From NCBI GenBank assembly GCA_937942875.1, contig CALEBT010000011.1, positions 1 to 64,000 on the forward strand: a stretch of DNA of 64,000 bases. The letters are read 5' to 3'. A program made the translations under genes and the position numbers. The number at the start of each line of letters is the position of its first letter. Position 1 is the first letter of the stretch. The DNA comes from an uncultured Ignavibacterium sp. (GTDB taxonomy: Bacteria; Bacteroidota; Ignavibacteria; Ignavibacteriales; Ignavibacteriaceae). Of this stretch, positions 46,971 through 55,565 are shown piece by piece. The notes below the pieces were generated by a model. That model did no database searches. It was not told where the DNA came from and was given only the letters and a program-made list of their open reading frames with translations.

Positions 46971-47376
46971 TTGTAACAACCCAGGCGTCCTGAAATTCCG
47001 GGAACAATTTCAGATTATCTCTGACAATCTCAGCATCAGACTTATTATTAAATCTTTTTTCTAATTGAACCAAATAGAGATTCACTCTGTCACTAAATGA
47101 GATGACCACTTCTTCATTAAGCATCTTTTTACTTTTATCAGCAAATCTTTTTGCTCTTTGTTCAGTAGTAAAAGCTCCGATTTGAACAACATAGAAAGAT
47201 TTTTCCGGAACAAATTCTTCTACCGGTTCTGAGACAAAAGAATTCAAATTTTGATCAACTTCAATTGAATCCAGTTCAACTTTATCAAAAACGTAATCAT
47301 TCTTCTCCTGCGTTACTTCTTTTGAAGAGCAGCCAATTAAAAACAGAATATAAAATAATATGGTTATCTTCTTCAT
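46960..47376 (-). CDS. SPOR-domain lipoprotein
   Basis: I start at the ATG at 47376, giving 138 residues with a lipoprotein signal (MKKITILFYILFLIGCSS, lipidated Cys near residue 16). The frame could extend to 47412, but that adds residues before the signal. The C-terminal ~75 residues are an SPOR domain (YVVQIGAFTTEQRAKRFADK, VNLYLVQLEKRFNNKSDAE), which binds glycan strands lacking stem peptides. A short acidic linker joins the two. It could sense or tether septal peptidoglycan. It lies 43 bases after the SGNH gene across a hairpin. Confidence 0.87.
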   Translation of the reverse strand: MKKITILFYILFLIGCSSKEVTQEKNDYVFDKVELDSIEVDQNLNSFVSEPVEEFVPEKSFYVVQIGAFTTEQRAKRFADKSKKMLNEEVVISFSDRVNLYLVQLEKRFNNKSDAEIVRDNLKLFPEFQDAWVVTIKN

Positions 47377-47385
47377 AATAATACA

Positions 47386-47410
47386 GGGCTGCCTGACTAA
47401 AAGGCAACCC
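47386..47410 (-). terminator. Possible weak terminator after the SGNH lipoprotein gene
   Basis: On the minus strand GGGTTGCCT and AGGCAGCCC form a 9-bp stem with one G-T wobble and a 7-base loop, 9 bases after the SGNH stop. What follows (TGTATTATT) is only moderately T-rich, so termination may be partial. Confidence 0.4.
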
Positions 47411-47419
47411 ATTTAACAA

Positions 47420-48859
47420 TTAGAATAAAAGACGATTAAATACTTCTATCGGGATAATAGGATAACCATTTTGATAACTAAGTTTAGCAGAGAATATCAA
47501 GCTTCCCGGAATTGCTGATACATCTACTAATGGGAATTTAGCATTAAACTTTGAATTTATAACTTTAATAAACTCATTTGCAATAATGCCTTGTCCCTGG
47601 CTTGTTGGATGAACACCGTCTAAACTAAATAACCCACCCGTTACAAATGTAGTTGTAAACACTCTGCCATTGAAAACAGTGCCGCCAGTAAAATCATTTT
47701 GGCGAATCTCTTTAAATAACTTATTTATGTCAACTAATCCAAAATTTACCGCAGTTGCAAAGTTTGAAATTATTGTATTAAAATTATTAATGGCAGTAGT
47801 TGCTGTTTGAATTTCATCAGAATCAAGAATCAAAGGATTTGGCCAGGGATTTTGTGGATGGAATCCAAAAGGTTTTGCAGTATCAATTCCAGCAGGGACA
47901 GAAATTCCTAAGTCACGATAATATTTACCTGTAGGTTGTCCAAGCAACGGGGCATAAGAAGAACCTCTCAATGTCACCAAATTTGTGCCTCTTAACAAAC
48001 TGACAGAATCAGCAATTCCAATACCGCTTGATTTTTGATAAACTAATCCGTTTACACCTAATGCTTGTAATTGATACCAAGGGGTTGATAAAGCTATTTG
48101 AGGACCCACTGTATTAAAAAATGGAATTGAAGTAACGTCAGGAATATTTGCAACAATTCCTTTACCTTGTTTCCCCGCCGCCGTTATAGCATTAGCAATT
48201 GCTCCATATATTGCCTGAAAATTCGGAACTGGAGTTGGAGCGGACGGTGAAACTCCTCCACTGGTTGCATATCCTAAAACATCATTATTGCCAATCCATA
48301 ATGTTATAAAAGTTGGATTCTGTTCTAATGCTAACTGAATTGGAGTTTTTGTTCCAGTTGTACCATTTCTTAAAATAATATCAAAATATGGATTTGGAGT
48401 ACCACCAAAAAGTGCAGAGGCACAATTAGTAGAACTTGTTGCTGAAACCACATCGTAAGCTAAAGCACCAGGAACTCCTAAGTTTTGAAATGGTAATGGA
48501 TAGTTTAAGTTTATTATAGAGCCTTGCTTAGTGTTTGTAAACAAAGTAAACGGAGATAAAGATTTTATTTCCAATCTTCCACCGAGACCGGGATCACTAA
48601 CGGCTAAACCAGAAATTTCTACACCAGCTTGTTTTGCAATTAAATATGGATAAGCATACTGAGTAGCAGAAATATAAATAGTTCCGTTCTGATATCCCGC
48701 AGTTAAGCTATTACCTAGTGAAACCATTTTTGATAAATCAGCATCTCCACTTTTTCCACCCAAAGATGGAGGAGCTGTTAAATCTGATCTGTCTTCACAA
48801 CCATTAAAAACTAAAAAGAAAGAAACAGATAAAACAAATAATGCTAGTAATTTTTTCAT
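47420..48859 (-). CDS. SGNH/GDSL-family hydrolase lipoprotein
   Basis: A 479-residue lipoprotein (signal ending FFLVFNGCEDRS, lipidated Cys). SGNH blocks are present: SLGNSLTAGYQNGTIY (block I with the nucleophile Ser, GNSL instead of GDSL), a conserved Gly region, LWIGNNDVLGYATSGG (block III Asn) and FSLDGVHPTSQGQGI (block V Asp and His). It probably hydrolyses an ester of a lipid or acylated sugar at the outer membrane. The ATG has GGAGGAG upstream. It lies 14 bases after the FadL-type porin gene, suggesting joint release and uptake of fatty acids or other hydrophobic compounds. Confidence 0.9.
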   Translation of the reverse strand: MKKLLALFVLSVSFFLVFNGCEDRSDLTAPPSLGGKSGDADLSKMVSLGNSLTAGYQNGTIYISATQYAYPYLIAKQAGVEISGLAVSDPGLGGRLEIKSLSPFTLFTNTKQGSIINLNYPLPFQNLGVPGALAYDVVSATSSTNCASALFGGTPNPYFDIILRNGTTGTKTPIQLALEQNPTFITLWIGNNDVLGYATSGGVSPSAPTPVPNFQAIYGAIANAITAAGKQGKGIVANIPDVTSIPFFNTVGPQIALSTPWYQLQALGVNGLVYQKSSGIGIADSVSLLRGTNLVTLRGSSYAPLLGQPTGKYYRDLGISVPAGIDTAKPFGFHPQNPWPNPLILDSDEIQTATTAINNFNTIISNFATAVNFGLVDINKLFKEIRQNDFTGGTVFNGRVFTTTFVTGGLFSLDGVHPTSQGQGIIANEFIKVINSKFNAKFPLVDVSAIPGSLIFSAKLSYQNGYPIIPIEVFNRLLF

Positions 48860-48873
48860 TTCTTCTTCTCCTC

Positions 48874-50112
48874 CTATAAGCTATATAATAAACCGATTGA
48901 TAAAACAGTGGCACTAATATTATAAACCCCATTAAATGGTGTATTACCGGTTATAAATTGTTTGGAATTTTCAACTTTAAGTTCATTTCCACGGATATAA
49001 AGGAATGAACCTCTTACTGAAAGATTATTCATTAACTTGTATTCAGCACCAATTGTCAAACCAATTCTATCTGTTTCCGGTAATGATGGAGCAACCATAT
49101 CGTCATCAACAGGTTTTTTATCATAATATACACCACCACGAACTGAAAAATCTTCTGATAATTTATAATCTGTACCTAATCTTATCACAAAACTGTTATT
49201 ATAAGATCTTGGACTTGCAATATCTGTATAAGCTGGATCAACAAAATCTACCTTTAAAGTATCATAACTTGACCAACCAACATATTGAAAATCGGTACTA
49301 ATTAACCAATTTTCCGTCAATTGATAAGCAGCACCAACAGCAAGATTAAAAGGTGTTTTCAATTTTGCTACTACATCTCCCATCGGAAGTCTTTTTGCAT
49401 CCAGTAATTGCTTAGCTCCTTCAGTTGTTGCAGTACCACTGAAATCATAATCAATATTACTTTGGAAAGCTGCACCTAAGGTCAAATCCTCGGTGGCTTT
49501 ATACATAACTCCAAAACTGAAACCAAAAGCTGACTTATCTTTTCCTTCCAATGAGATTTTAGCATCTCCTTCAAATGGTGTTTGTGGAGTTTTTTGTTTG
49601 ATAAGAACATTTGCAAAACTAAATACGAAACCAGCACCAATAGAAAGATCTTCTGTAATTCTGTAAGAAACAGTTGGAGTGAGAGTAAAAATTTGTAATT
49701 CTGTTTCAAGAGCTAAATATCTCCCAATCCAATTATCTTCCCATTTGGTTCCCAAACCAAAAGGAACGGTAAAACCAATACCAGCAGCCCAGTTTTCATC
49801 AAAACTATGAGAAGCAAAAAAGTTAGAAGGATAAAATGTCCTTTTAGCAACTTTGAATTCCTCAACATTCGGACTTATACCGCGGAATCCAGATGATGGT
49901 GATACAAAATGTGAACTCAACATAAAATGAGTGCCTTTGATAAATGACAATCCGGCAGGGTTCCAATATACTGCACTTGGATCGTTGGCAACTGCTGTAA
50001 ATGCCCCGCTCATCCCGGATGCTTTTGCTCCGTGTTGATTTAGCTGAAAACCACCAGCAAAGGCCACAGAGGTAAAGCAAAGCATTAATGCAAATAAAGT
50101 AATTTTTCTCAA
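48874..50112 (-). CDS. OmpP1/FadL/TodX-family outer-membrane transporter
   Basis: A 412-residue beta-barrel with a signal peptide (about 1-19). The mature start GGFQLNQHGAKASGMSGAFT, then AVANDPSAVYWNPAGLSFI, is the FadL hatch signature. Later repeats such as NWAAGIGFTVPFGLGTKWED, LSIGAGFVFSFANV and LTLGAAFQSNIDYDFSGTAT are typical barrel strands, ending LSIGLLYSL. It carries hydrophobic substrates (long-chain fatty acids or aromatics) across the outer membrane. The start is TTG at 50112 behind AGGAGGAG. A 14-base perfect palindrome overlaps the predicted transcription start. Confidence 0.93.
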   Translation of the reverse strand: MRKITLFALMLCFTSVAFAGGFQLNQHGAKASGMSGAFTAVANDPSAVYWNPAGLSFIKGTHFMLSSHFVSPSSGFRGISPNVEEFKVAKRTFYPSNFFASHSFDENWAAGIGFTVPFGLGTKWEDNWIGRYLALETELQIFTLTPTVSYRITEDLSIGAGFVFSFANVLIKQKTPQTPFEGDAKISLEGKDKSAFGFSFGVMYKATEDLTLGAAFQSNIDYDFSGTATTEGAKQLLDAKRLPMGDVVAKLKTPFNLAVGAAYQLTENWLISTDFQYVGWSSYDTLKVDFVDPAYTDIASPRSYNNSFVIRLGTDYKLSEDFSVRGGVYYDKKPVDDDMVAPSLPETDRIGLTIGAEYKLMNNLSVRGSFLYIRGNELKVENSKQFITGNTPFNGVYNISATVLSIGLLYSL

Positions 50113-50133
50113 GGTATCTCCTCCTAATAATTA

Positions 50134-50147
50134 GTTTGTTAACAAAC
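50134..50147. promoter_or_regulatory. Perfect palindrome, candidate operator of the FadL gene
   Basis: GTTTGTTAACAAAC is a perfect 14-base palindrome centred 28 bases upstream of the FadL start and next to a predicted -7 box. A dimeric repressor bound here would block transcription initiation. The binding protein is unknown. Confidence 0.45.
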
Positions 50148-50177
50148 AAAAATTAGTATTTTTTTTTAAATAACAAA
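50148..50177 (-). promoter_or_regulatory. Possible promoter of the FadL-SGNH pair
   Basis: On the minus strand TTTG (50174-50177) and TAATTTTT (50148-50155) are 18 bases apart, resembling the Bacteroidota promoter with a slightly short spacer. The predicted start falls inside the adjacent palindrome. Confidence 0.4.
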
Positions 50178-50681
50178 TTAGTTGATTTCAAAAAGTTTAG
50201 TGTTTTTTTCTATTGTATCCCCTTCTTTTACTCCACATAAGACTATTTTACCATCATTTGGTGCAAGTATTTCGTTTTCCATTTTCATAGCCTCCAAAAT
50301 TATCACCGGTTCACCCTTTTTTATCAAATCTCCATTTTTCTTAATAATTTTTAATACTAAACCGGACATAGGAGCAAATACCTTAACATTTACTTTTTTT
50401 TCTGAATTCCTGACTGAAGTGATCTCTTTAGCTAAAAATTCTATTTTAGTTTTGCAATCGACCTGATAACGTGAATTATTAAGAAAGATTTCAAATAAGC
50501 TGTTATTCATTTCTATAATTTTACAAATAAAAATTTTATTACCATATTTTATATTATAATTAGTTTTATCAACTTTTATGAATGAAATTGAATCGATTTT
50601 GTCATTCACAGAAACTGAATTTTCGCTTATAAATTTCACCTGAAACTTTTTCCCATTTACCAGTGAGTAAAATTCATTCAT
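50178..50681 (-). CDS. Biotin carboxyl carrier-type protein
   Basis: A 167-residue protein with an N-terminal region of unassigned fold and a C-terminal biotinyl/lipoyl domain (about 98-167): KVFAPMSGLVLKIIKKNGDL, the biotinylation site EAMKMENEI with Lys133, and a closing KEGDTIEKNTKLFEI. It carries CO2-biotin between the biotin carboxylase, encoded 8 bases upstream in overlap, and a carboxyltransferase. The layout resembles the carrier of acetyl/propionyl-CoA carboxylases rather than classic AccB (no Ala/Pro linker). The carboxyltransferase is not in the window. Confidence 0.9.
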   Translation of the reverse strand: MNEFYSLVNGKKFQVKFISENSVSVNDKIDSISFIKVDKTNYNIKYGNKIFICKIIEMNNSLFEIFLNNSRYQVDCKTKIEFLAKEITSVRNSEKKVNVKVFAPMSGLVLKIIKKNGDLIKKGEPVIILEAMKMENEILAPNDGKIVLCGVKEGDTIEKNTKLFEIN

Positions 50682-52167
50682 AATTCTGCCTGAGCCAGTT
50701 ATTAGTTAAATCTTTCGAAGGACTTTTGGATATAGTTTTTGAATTCTTCCTTAAAAATGAAGCCAGGATAGAGACAACTTCGATTTCCTCTTGGTTATTT
50801 TGTTTTTCTTTTTCCAAGAAAAATTGATTCAGTAGAGCGGATTCAACGGTGTTTATATTATGTTTTCCTTTTATAAACGTTTCTGATTGAAGTATAAATT
50901 TCAGGAAACTAATATTCGTTTCAACACCTGCTATTAAATACTCATTCAAAGCTCTTTGTAATCTCCTGATAGCTTCATCCCTGTTACTACCCCAGCAAAT
51001 AAGTTTTGAGAGCATTGAATCATAGTTTATTGTAATTTCAGAGTTTTCATTTACTCCCGAATCAATTCGAACACCATATCCTCCGGGTTCACGATAGAAA
51101 ATTATTTTCCCCGTGCTCGGTAAAAAACCATTATTTGAGTCTTCAGCATAAATTCTACATTCAATGGCATAACCTTTTTGTTTAATTTCTGATTGTTCAA
51201 AGGAAATTTTATTACCTGATGCAATGTTAATTTGTTCTTTAACCAAATCTATTCCGGTAACTAATTCAGTTACCGGATGTTCAACCTGTAATCTTGTATT
51301 CATCTCCAAAAAGTAAAAATTATCTTCCTCATCTTTAAGAAGTTCTACTGTGCCGGCGTTTGTATAATTACAAGATTTTGCAGCATTTAATGCGATGGCA
51401 GCAACTTTTTCTCTTAATTCAGGAGTAATTGAAAAAGATGGAGATTCTTCGATAATTTTTTGATGTCGCCTTTGAATTGAGCATTCTCTTTCAAATAAAT
51501 GACGATAATTACCATATTCATCAGCAATAATCTGCACTTCAATATGCTTTGGATTTTCAATCAACTTCTCCGCATAAATCTCATCACTTGCGAAAGATTT
51601 TTGTGATTCTCTTCTGGCAGATTCAAAAGCCGGGATAAATTCCTCTTCATTCCTGACTATCTTCATACCTTTGCCGCCACCGCCGGCTGAAGCCTTTAAA
51701 AGAACGGGAAAGCCAATTTGTCTTGATATTTCTATACCTTCGTCATAATTACTTATAGGTTTTACAGTTCCTGGTACAATCGGGACATTATTTTTTTTCA
51801 TCAGTTCACGTGCAGCAGTTTTTGAACCCATCATTCTTACAGATTTTGATGTAGGTCCGATAAACTTAATTCCTGATTTTTCTACCATTTCAATAAAGTC
51901 AGCATTTTCCGAAAGGAATCCATAACCGGGATGAATTGCATCAGCTCCTACTTTCAGAGCAAGATCAATAATTTTTTGTTTGTTGAGATAAGATTCCGAA
52001 GCTATCGCAGGCCCGATAAAATATGTTTCATCAGCAAAATGAGTGTGTAAGGAATTTCTATCAGCCTCGGAGAAAACCGAAACTGATATGATTCCCATTT
52101 CTTTGCAAGCTCTGATAACCCGCAAAGCAATTTCACCTCTGTTTGCTATTAGAATTTTTCTAAACAT
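50674..52167 (-). CDS. Acyl-CoA carboxylase biotin carboxylase subunit
   Basis: About 497 residues with the biotin carboxylase fold. The N-domain has FRKILIANRGEIALRVIRAC, the ATP-grasp has KASAGGGGKGMKIVRNEEEF and FLEMNTRLQVEHPVTELVTG, and the C-domain has KGYAIECRIYAEDSNNGFLP. All core residues for ATP and bicarbonate use are present. The length exceeds AccC (~450) and fits the alpha-type subunit of propionyl-, methylcrotonyl- or acetyl-CoA carboxylases. An ATG at 52179 overlapping the mutS2 stop would add four residues; the family normally starts at MFRKILIANRGE, so I use 52167. Confidence 0.93.
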   Translation of the reverse strand: MFRKILIANRGEIALRVIRACKEMGIISVSVFSEADRNSLHTHFADETYFIGPAIASESYLNKQKIIDLALKVGADAIHPGYGFLSENADFIEMVEKSGIKFIGPTSKSVRMMGSKTAARELMKKNNVPIVPGTVKPISNYDEGIEISRQIGFPVLLKASAGGGGKGMKIVRNEEEFIPAFESARRESQKSFASDEIYAEKLIENPKHIEVQIIADEYGNYRHLFERECSIQRRHQKIIEESPSFSITPELREKVAAIALNAAKSCNYTNAGTVELLKDEEDNFYFLEMNTRLQVEHPVTELVTGIDLVKEQINIASGNKISFEQSEIKQKGYAIECRIYAEDSNNGFLPSTGKIIFYREPGGYGVRIDSGVNENSEITINYDSMLSKLICWGSNRDEAIRRLQRALNEYLIAGVETNISFLKFILQSETFIKGKHNINTVESALLNQFFLEKEKQNNQEEIEVVSILASFLRKNSKTISKSPSKDLTNNWLRQNYE

Positions 52168-52175
52168 TTTAACTC

Positions 52176-54521
52176 TCATTTAAATTCTACAATTGTAATA
52201 CCATCTCCGCCGAAATCTACAGGAGCATAATAGAACTGTTTGATACCTGTATGCGAAGATAAAATTTCGTTTACTAATTTTTTCAATACGCCTGTTCCCT
52301 TTCCGTGAAGTATTTCAACACGCTCATATCCTAATTGGTAAGAGTCGTCAATGAATTTAATAATTTCAAATTCGGCATCATTCGCTCTTTTACCTCTAAT
52401 ATCAAGTCTGTAATTTGTATTCGGAGTTTTTACAAAATCAAGAAATTTACTTTCAGCTTCTTCTTTGATCTGCTTTGAATGTTTGAGGTCACTCAGATTT
52501 GCTAAGACTTTTATACTACCAATTAAAATAGTCGCTTTCTTCTTTTCGTTATTGATTTCGATAATTTTTCCAACAGAATTAGAATTATTTATTGATACAT
52601 AATCTCCAATTTTGAAATTTTCATTTAATTCTGATTCTTTTTCAATTTCTTTAGATAAAGATTCAACTTTGGAATGAATTTCTTCTATAACTTTTCTGCT
52701 TTCCTTTAAAGTAAATTTATCTGCTCCGGATTCTCTGATTTGTTTTACGGTAAGTTCAAACTTTTTATTTAACTCCGATAACAACTTTTCGGCGTCTTCT
52801 TTTGTCTTTTTGATTATTTCTCTTTTCTCTTTTTCAAGTTTTTCATAGCTATTTTTATAGAGATTTGACAAACTTTTTAATCTTAAATTTTCTAACTCAA
52901 TTTCATTCAATTTCTTTTCAAGGTCAAAAGATTTTGCTTCAACTTCAGAAATAAATTTTTCCAGATTAAGTTTTTCCGAATCAATGAAAGACCTTGCATC
53001 CTGAATTATATTCAACGATAGACCACTTTTTTCTGCAATCTCAAATGCATAACTGCTTCCCGGAACACCAAGCTTAAACTTATAAGTAGGTGAAAGTGAA
53101 TTATGATCAAACTGCATTGAAGCATTTATAATTCCTTCAACCTCGAAAGCAAAAATCTTCAGATTACCGTGATGGGTTGTCGCAAAAGTCAAAGCAGATT
53201 TTGATAATAATTTTTTAAGAATTGCAGCAGCTAAAGCAGAACCTTCTATTGGGTCTGTTCCCGTTCCAATCTCATCAAGCAAAACTAAACTTTCTGAATC
53301 TGCTGCTTCTGAAATCATTTTAAGATTCTTTAAATGTGAACTAAAAGTAGATAAATCATCTTCAATTGATTGCTGATCTCCAATATCCAGCAATATTTTT
53401 TCAAAAATAAGGAAATTAGAGTCTGGACTTACAGGAATATGTATGCCGGACTGCAGCATTAAACAAAGCAGACCAATTGTTTTTAAGACTACAGTTTTTC
53501 CACCCGCATTTGGTCCGGTAATGATTACAACTTTTTCATTCTCTAATTTGAAACTTAAAGGAACGGTCGAACTGCGGCCTAATTTTTTTAGTAATAACGG
53601 ATGTCTTCCATCAAGAATTTCTAAACTTTTACTCTCGTCAATATTTGGAAGACAACCCATAATTTCAATGGAGTAGTTCGCTTTGGCAAAGATAAAATCA
53701 ACTTTAGTTATAATGCCGTAAGAGTAAAGTAATTCTTCACTTTTATCACCAATTATTTTTGTCAATTCTCTCAGAATTCTTTCTACTTCACGCTGCTCTG
53801 CGAATGAAAGAGATACAATTTCATTATTGAGTTCGAGAGTTTCTTCAGGTTCTATATAAACAGTTTGTCCTGTTGATGATTCTGAATGTATAAATCCCCT
53901 AATGTGTCTTTTGTGTTCAACTTTAACGGGAATAACCATACGACCATCTCTGAGTGTAAGATAATCTTCCCTTACGAAATCTTCATCTTTAAGTCGTTTT
54001 ATTATTTTACTAATTGATTTAGTCAATTCATCTTTTTTTATGATTATTTCTTTTCTGATTCTGCGTAGTTCAGTGCTTGCACTTTCCCTTACCTCGCCTT
54101 CTGAAGTTAGTATTTTATCAATTTGATTTTCTAAATTTCTATCAGTGACTAAATCTTTTACGATTTCTTTAAGAAGAAAGTAGTTTTCTTCTTTATAGAA
54201 TAAGTTTCGAATTACTCTTGATACGGCAGCTAATTTTTTTATATCTAGAATTTTCTTTGTGCTAAGTATTGAGCCTTCTATTCTGCTTTTAAATAAGTCA
54301 TCTTTAATATCCGGAATAAACTCTAATGGTGGATTCCCTTTTTTTATGATAAAATCTTTTGCCTCATCAACTAATTTACAATTTAAGATTATGTCCGCTC
54401 TTTCAGTTAAAGGTTTTAATGACTCAATTAAAATTTTTCCACCTTCAGTAATTGCATAATTAGAGATAAATTTCAATATTTTACTGAACTCTAATTTTTC
54501 TAATACATCATTACTAATCAT
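52176..54521 (-). CDS. mutS2: Endonuclease MutS2
   Basis: A 781-residue MutS2 with core and clamp domains, an ATPase domain carrying Walker A in ITGPNAGGKTVVLKTIGLLC and LVLLDEIGTGTDPIEGSALA, a long coiled coil (about 520-640) and a C-terminal Smr nuclease domain (LDIRGKRANDAEFEI, HGKGTGVLKKLVNEILSS). MutS2 does not act in mismatch repair; it suppresses homologous recombination or rescues collided ribosomes, depending on species. It overlaps cvpA by four bases upstream. Confidence 0.95.
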   Translation of the reverse strand: MISNDVLEKLEFSKILKFISNYAITEGGKILIESLKPLTERADIILNCKLVDEAKDFIIKKGNPPLEFIPDIKDDLFKSRIEGSILSTKKILDIKKLAAVSRVIRNLFYKEENYFLLKEIVKDLVTDRNLENQIDKILTSEGEVRESASTELRRIRKEIIIKKDELTKSISKIIKRLKDEDFVREDYLTLRDGRMVIPVKVEHKRHIRGFIHSESSTGQTVYIEPEETLELNNEIVSLSFAEQREVERILRELTKIIGDKSEELLYSYGIITKVDFIFAKANYSIEIMGCLPNIDESKSLEILDGRHPLLLKKLGRSSTVPLSFKLENEKVVIITGPNAGGKTVVLKTIGLLCLMLQSGIHIPVSPDSNFLIFEKILLDIGDQQSIEDDLSTFSSHLKNLKMISEAADSESLVLLDEIGTGTDPIEGSALAAAILKKLLSKSALTFATTHHGNLKIFAFEVEGIINASMQFDHNSLSPTYKFKLGVPGSSYAFEIAEKSGLSLNIIQDARSFIDSEKLNLEKFISEVEAKSFDLEKKLNEIELENLRLKSLSNLYKNSYEKLEKEKREIIKKTKEDAEKLLSELNKKFELTVKQIRESGADKFTLKESRKVIEEIHSKVESLSKEIEKESELNENFKIGDYVSINNSNSVGKIIEINNEKKKATILIGSIKVLANLSDLKHSKQIKEEAESKFLDFVKTPNTNYRLDIRGKRANDAEFEIIKFIDDSYQLGYERVEILHGKGTGVLKKLVNEILSSHTGIKQFYYAPVDFGGDGITIVEFK

Positions 54522-55039
54522 TGAGTAGAGTCTTTTTCGTTAATAAAATCTTTGATAATTTTTTCTGTATCAGGTGTATAACCTTTAATTAAGTTAAAAG
54601 TTGAAGGGACTACAGAATAAGTCTGCTCATAAAAAACAGAATTCTTCTTAGTTTTTTCTTCAGGAAAGTCAAAGATATCAAGAAAGAGAAAAATTGCACT
54701 TACAAAAAACAAAATTTGAAGTCCGCCGATAAAACCACCAACTAATTTATTGAGAAGAGAATTTATTTTATCAAAAGGATGAATAATCCTTTTCAGGATT
54801 GAAAAGATTAAAATTGTTGTAAAGAATATCAGAATGCCGGCTAATATTTCAGCAAAATAATATTCTATATCAAAATGCTTTTCAATAAATAATCCAAAAT
54901 TATCTTTAAACAAAGCGGCAAAAACTATAGCAAGGATAAAGCCAACAAATCCAATTAGCTTACGTAGGAAGCCATCTTTATAACCAAGAATAAAACCGAT
55001 TAGTAATGCAACAACTATTAAAATATCTATTATATTCAA
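54518..55039 (-). CDS. CvpA family membrane protein
   Basis: A 173-residue inner-membrane protein with four hydrophobic segments. The start NIIDILIVVALLIGFILGYK followed by DGFLRKLIGFVGFILAIVFA is the CvpA/colicin V production family signature. Its function is poorly defined and it has been linked to envelope stress and biofilm traits. The start is TTG at 55039, 2 bases after the yqeY stop, without a ribosome site, so translation is probably coupled. The end overlaps mutS2. cvpA-mutS2 pairing is common in Gram-positives and Bacteroidota. Confidence 0.88.
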   Translation of the reverse strand: MNIIDILIVVALLIGFILGYKDGFLRKLIGFVGFILAIVFAALFKDNFGLFIEKHFDIEYYFAEILAGILIFFTTILIFSILKRIIHPFDKINSLLNKLVGGFIGGLQILFFVSAIFLFLDIFDFPEEKTKKNSVFYEQTYSVVPSTFNLIKGYTPDTEKIIKDFINEKDSTQ

Positions 55040-55041
55040 TT

Positions 55042-55488
55042 TTATATTAAAAGTTTTTCAACAATTTTTCTTATCACGCTACCATCAGCTTTCCCCTTCA
55101 GTGTTTTTGCAGCAGTTGGCATCACTTTAGAGAAATCTTCTTTACCTTTTGCATTGAGTTCTGAAATAATCTTTTTTACTTCAACTTCAATCTCTTCCTC
55201 AGTTAATTGTTTGGGCAAATATTCCATAATTATCTGCAATTCTTTTTCTTCTTTTTCAGCCAAATCCAATCTACCGGCATTTTTGAATTGCTCAATAGAT
55301 TCTTTTCTTTTCTTTGCAGCTGCATTCAATATATTAAGTTCATCACTCTCAGCAATTTCTTTTCCTGAGCCACTTTTTTCAAATTCCAGAATCAAAGCTC
55401 TGATTGATCTGATAGTATTTAGTCTATCCTTGTCACCGGATTTCATTGCCTCTTTCAAATCCTGATTTATTTTTTCTTTTAAGTTCAT
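55042..55488 (-). CDS. GatB/YqeY domain-containing protein
   Basis: A 148-residue helical protein of the YqeY family. It opens NLKEKINQDLKEAMKSGDKD, then RLNTIRSIRALILEFEKSG, with LADKEEKE-like blocks (LDLAEKEEKELQIIMEYLPK) and the close FSKVMPTAAKTLKGKADGSV. The same fold is the tRNA-binding tail of GatB, so a role with tRNA or amidation is suspected but unproven. The ATG is behind TGGAGGAATACA. It is the first gene after a strong terminator and begins the yqeY-cvpA-mutS2-carboxylase unit. Confidence 0.92.
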   Translation of the reverse strand: MNLKEKINQDLKEAMKSGDKDRLNTIRSIRALILEFEKSGSGKEIAESDELNILNAAAKKRKESIEQFKNAGRLDLAEKEEKELQIIMEYLPKQLTEEEIEVEVKKIISELNAKGKEDFSKVMPTAAKTLKGKADGSVIRKIVEKLLI

Positions 55489-55500
55489 TGTATTCCTCCA

Positions 55501-55541
55501 TAAAATGAAAAGGCAGGTTAGTTACTGAAACAGACCTGCCT
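55501..55541 (-). terminator. Rho-independent terminator of the exbB-exbD-exbD operon
   Basis: Read on the minus strand AGGCAGGT (55534-55541) and ACCTGCCT (55511-55518) form a perfect 8-bp stem with a 15-base loop, followed by TTTCATTTTA. It lies 25 bases after the last exbD stop. Confidence 0.8.
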
Positions 55542-55565
55542 GAAAATGTAATTACTGAAGATAAT

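Noticed and set aside
49005..49301. Plus-strand open frame of 98 codons inside the FadL gene
   Set aside because: It is antisense to a clear beta-barrel gene, has no ribosome site or family resemblance, and its composition follows from the opposite strand.
55154..55465. Plus-strand open frame of 103 codons inside yqeY
   Set aside because: It is an Ser/Phe-rich shadow of the lysine/glutamate-rich yqeY on the other strand with no signals of its own.
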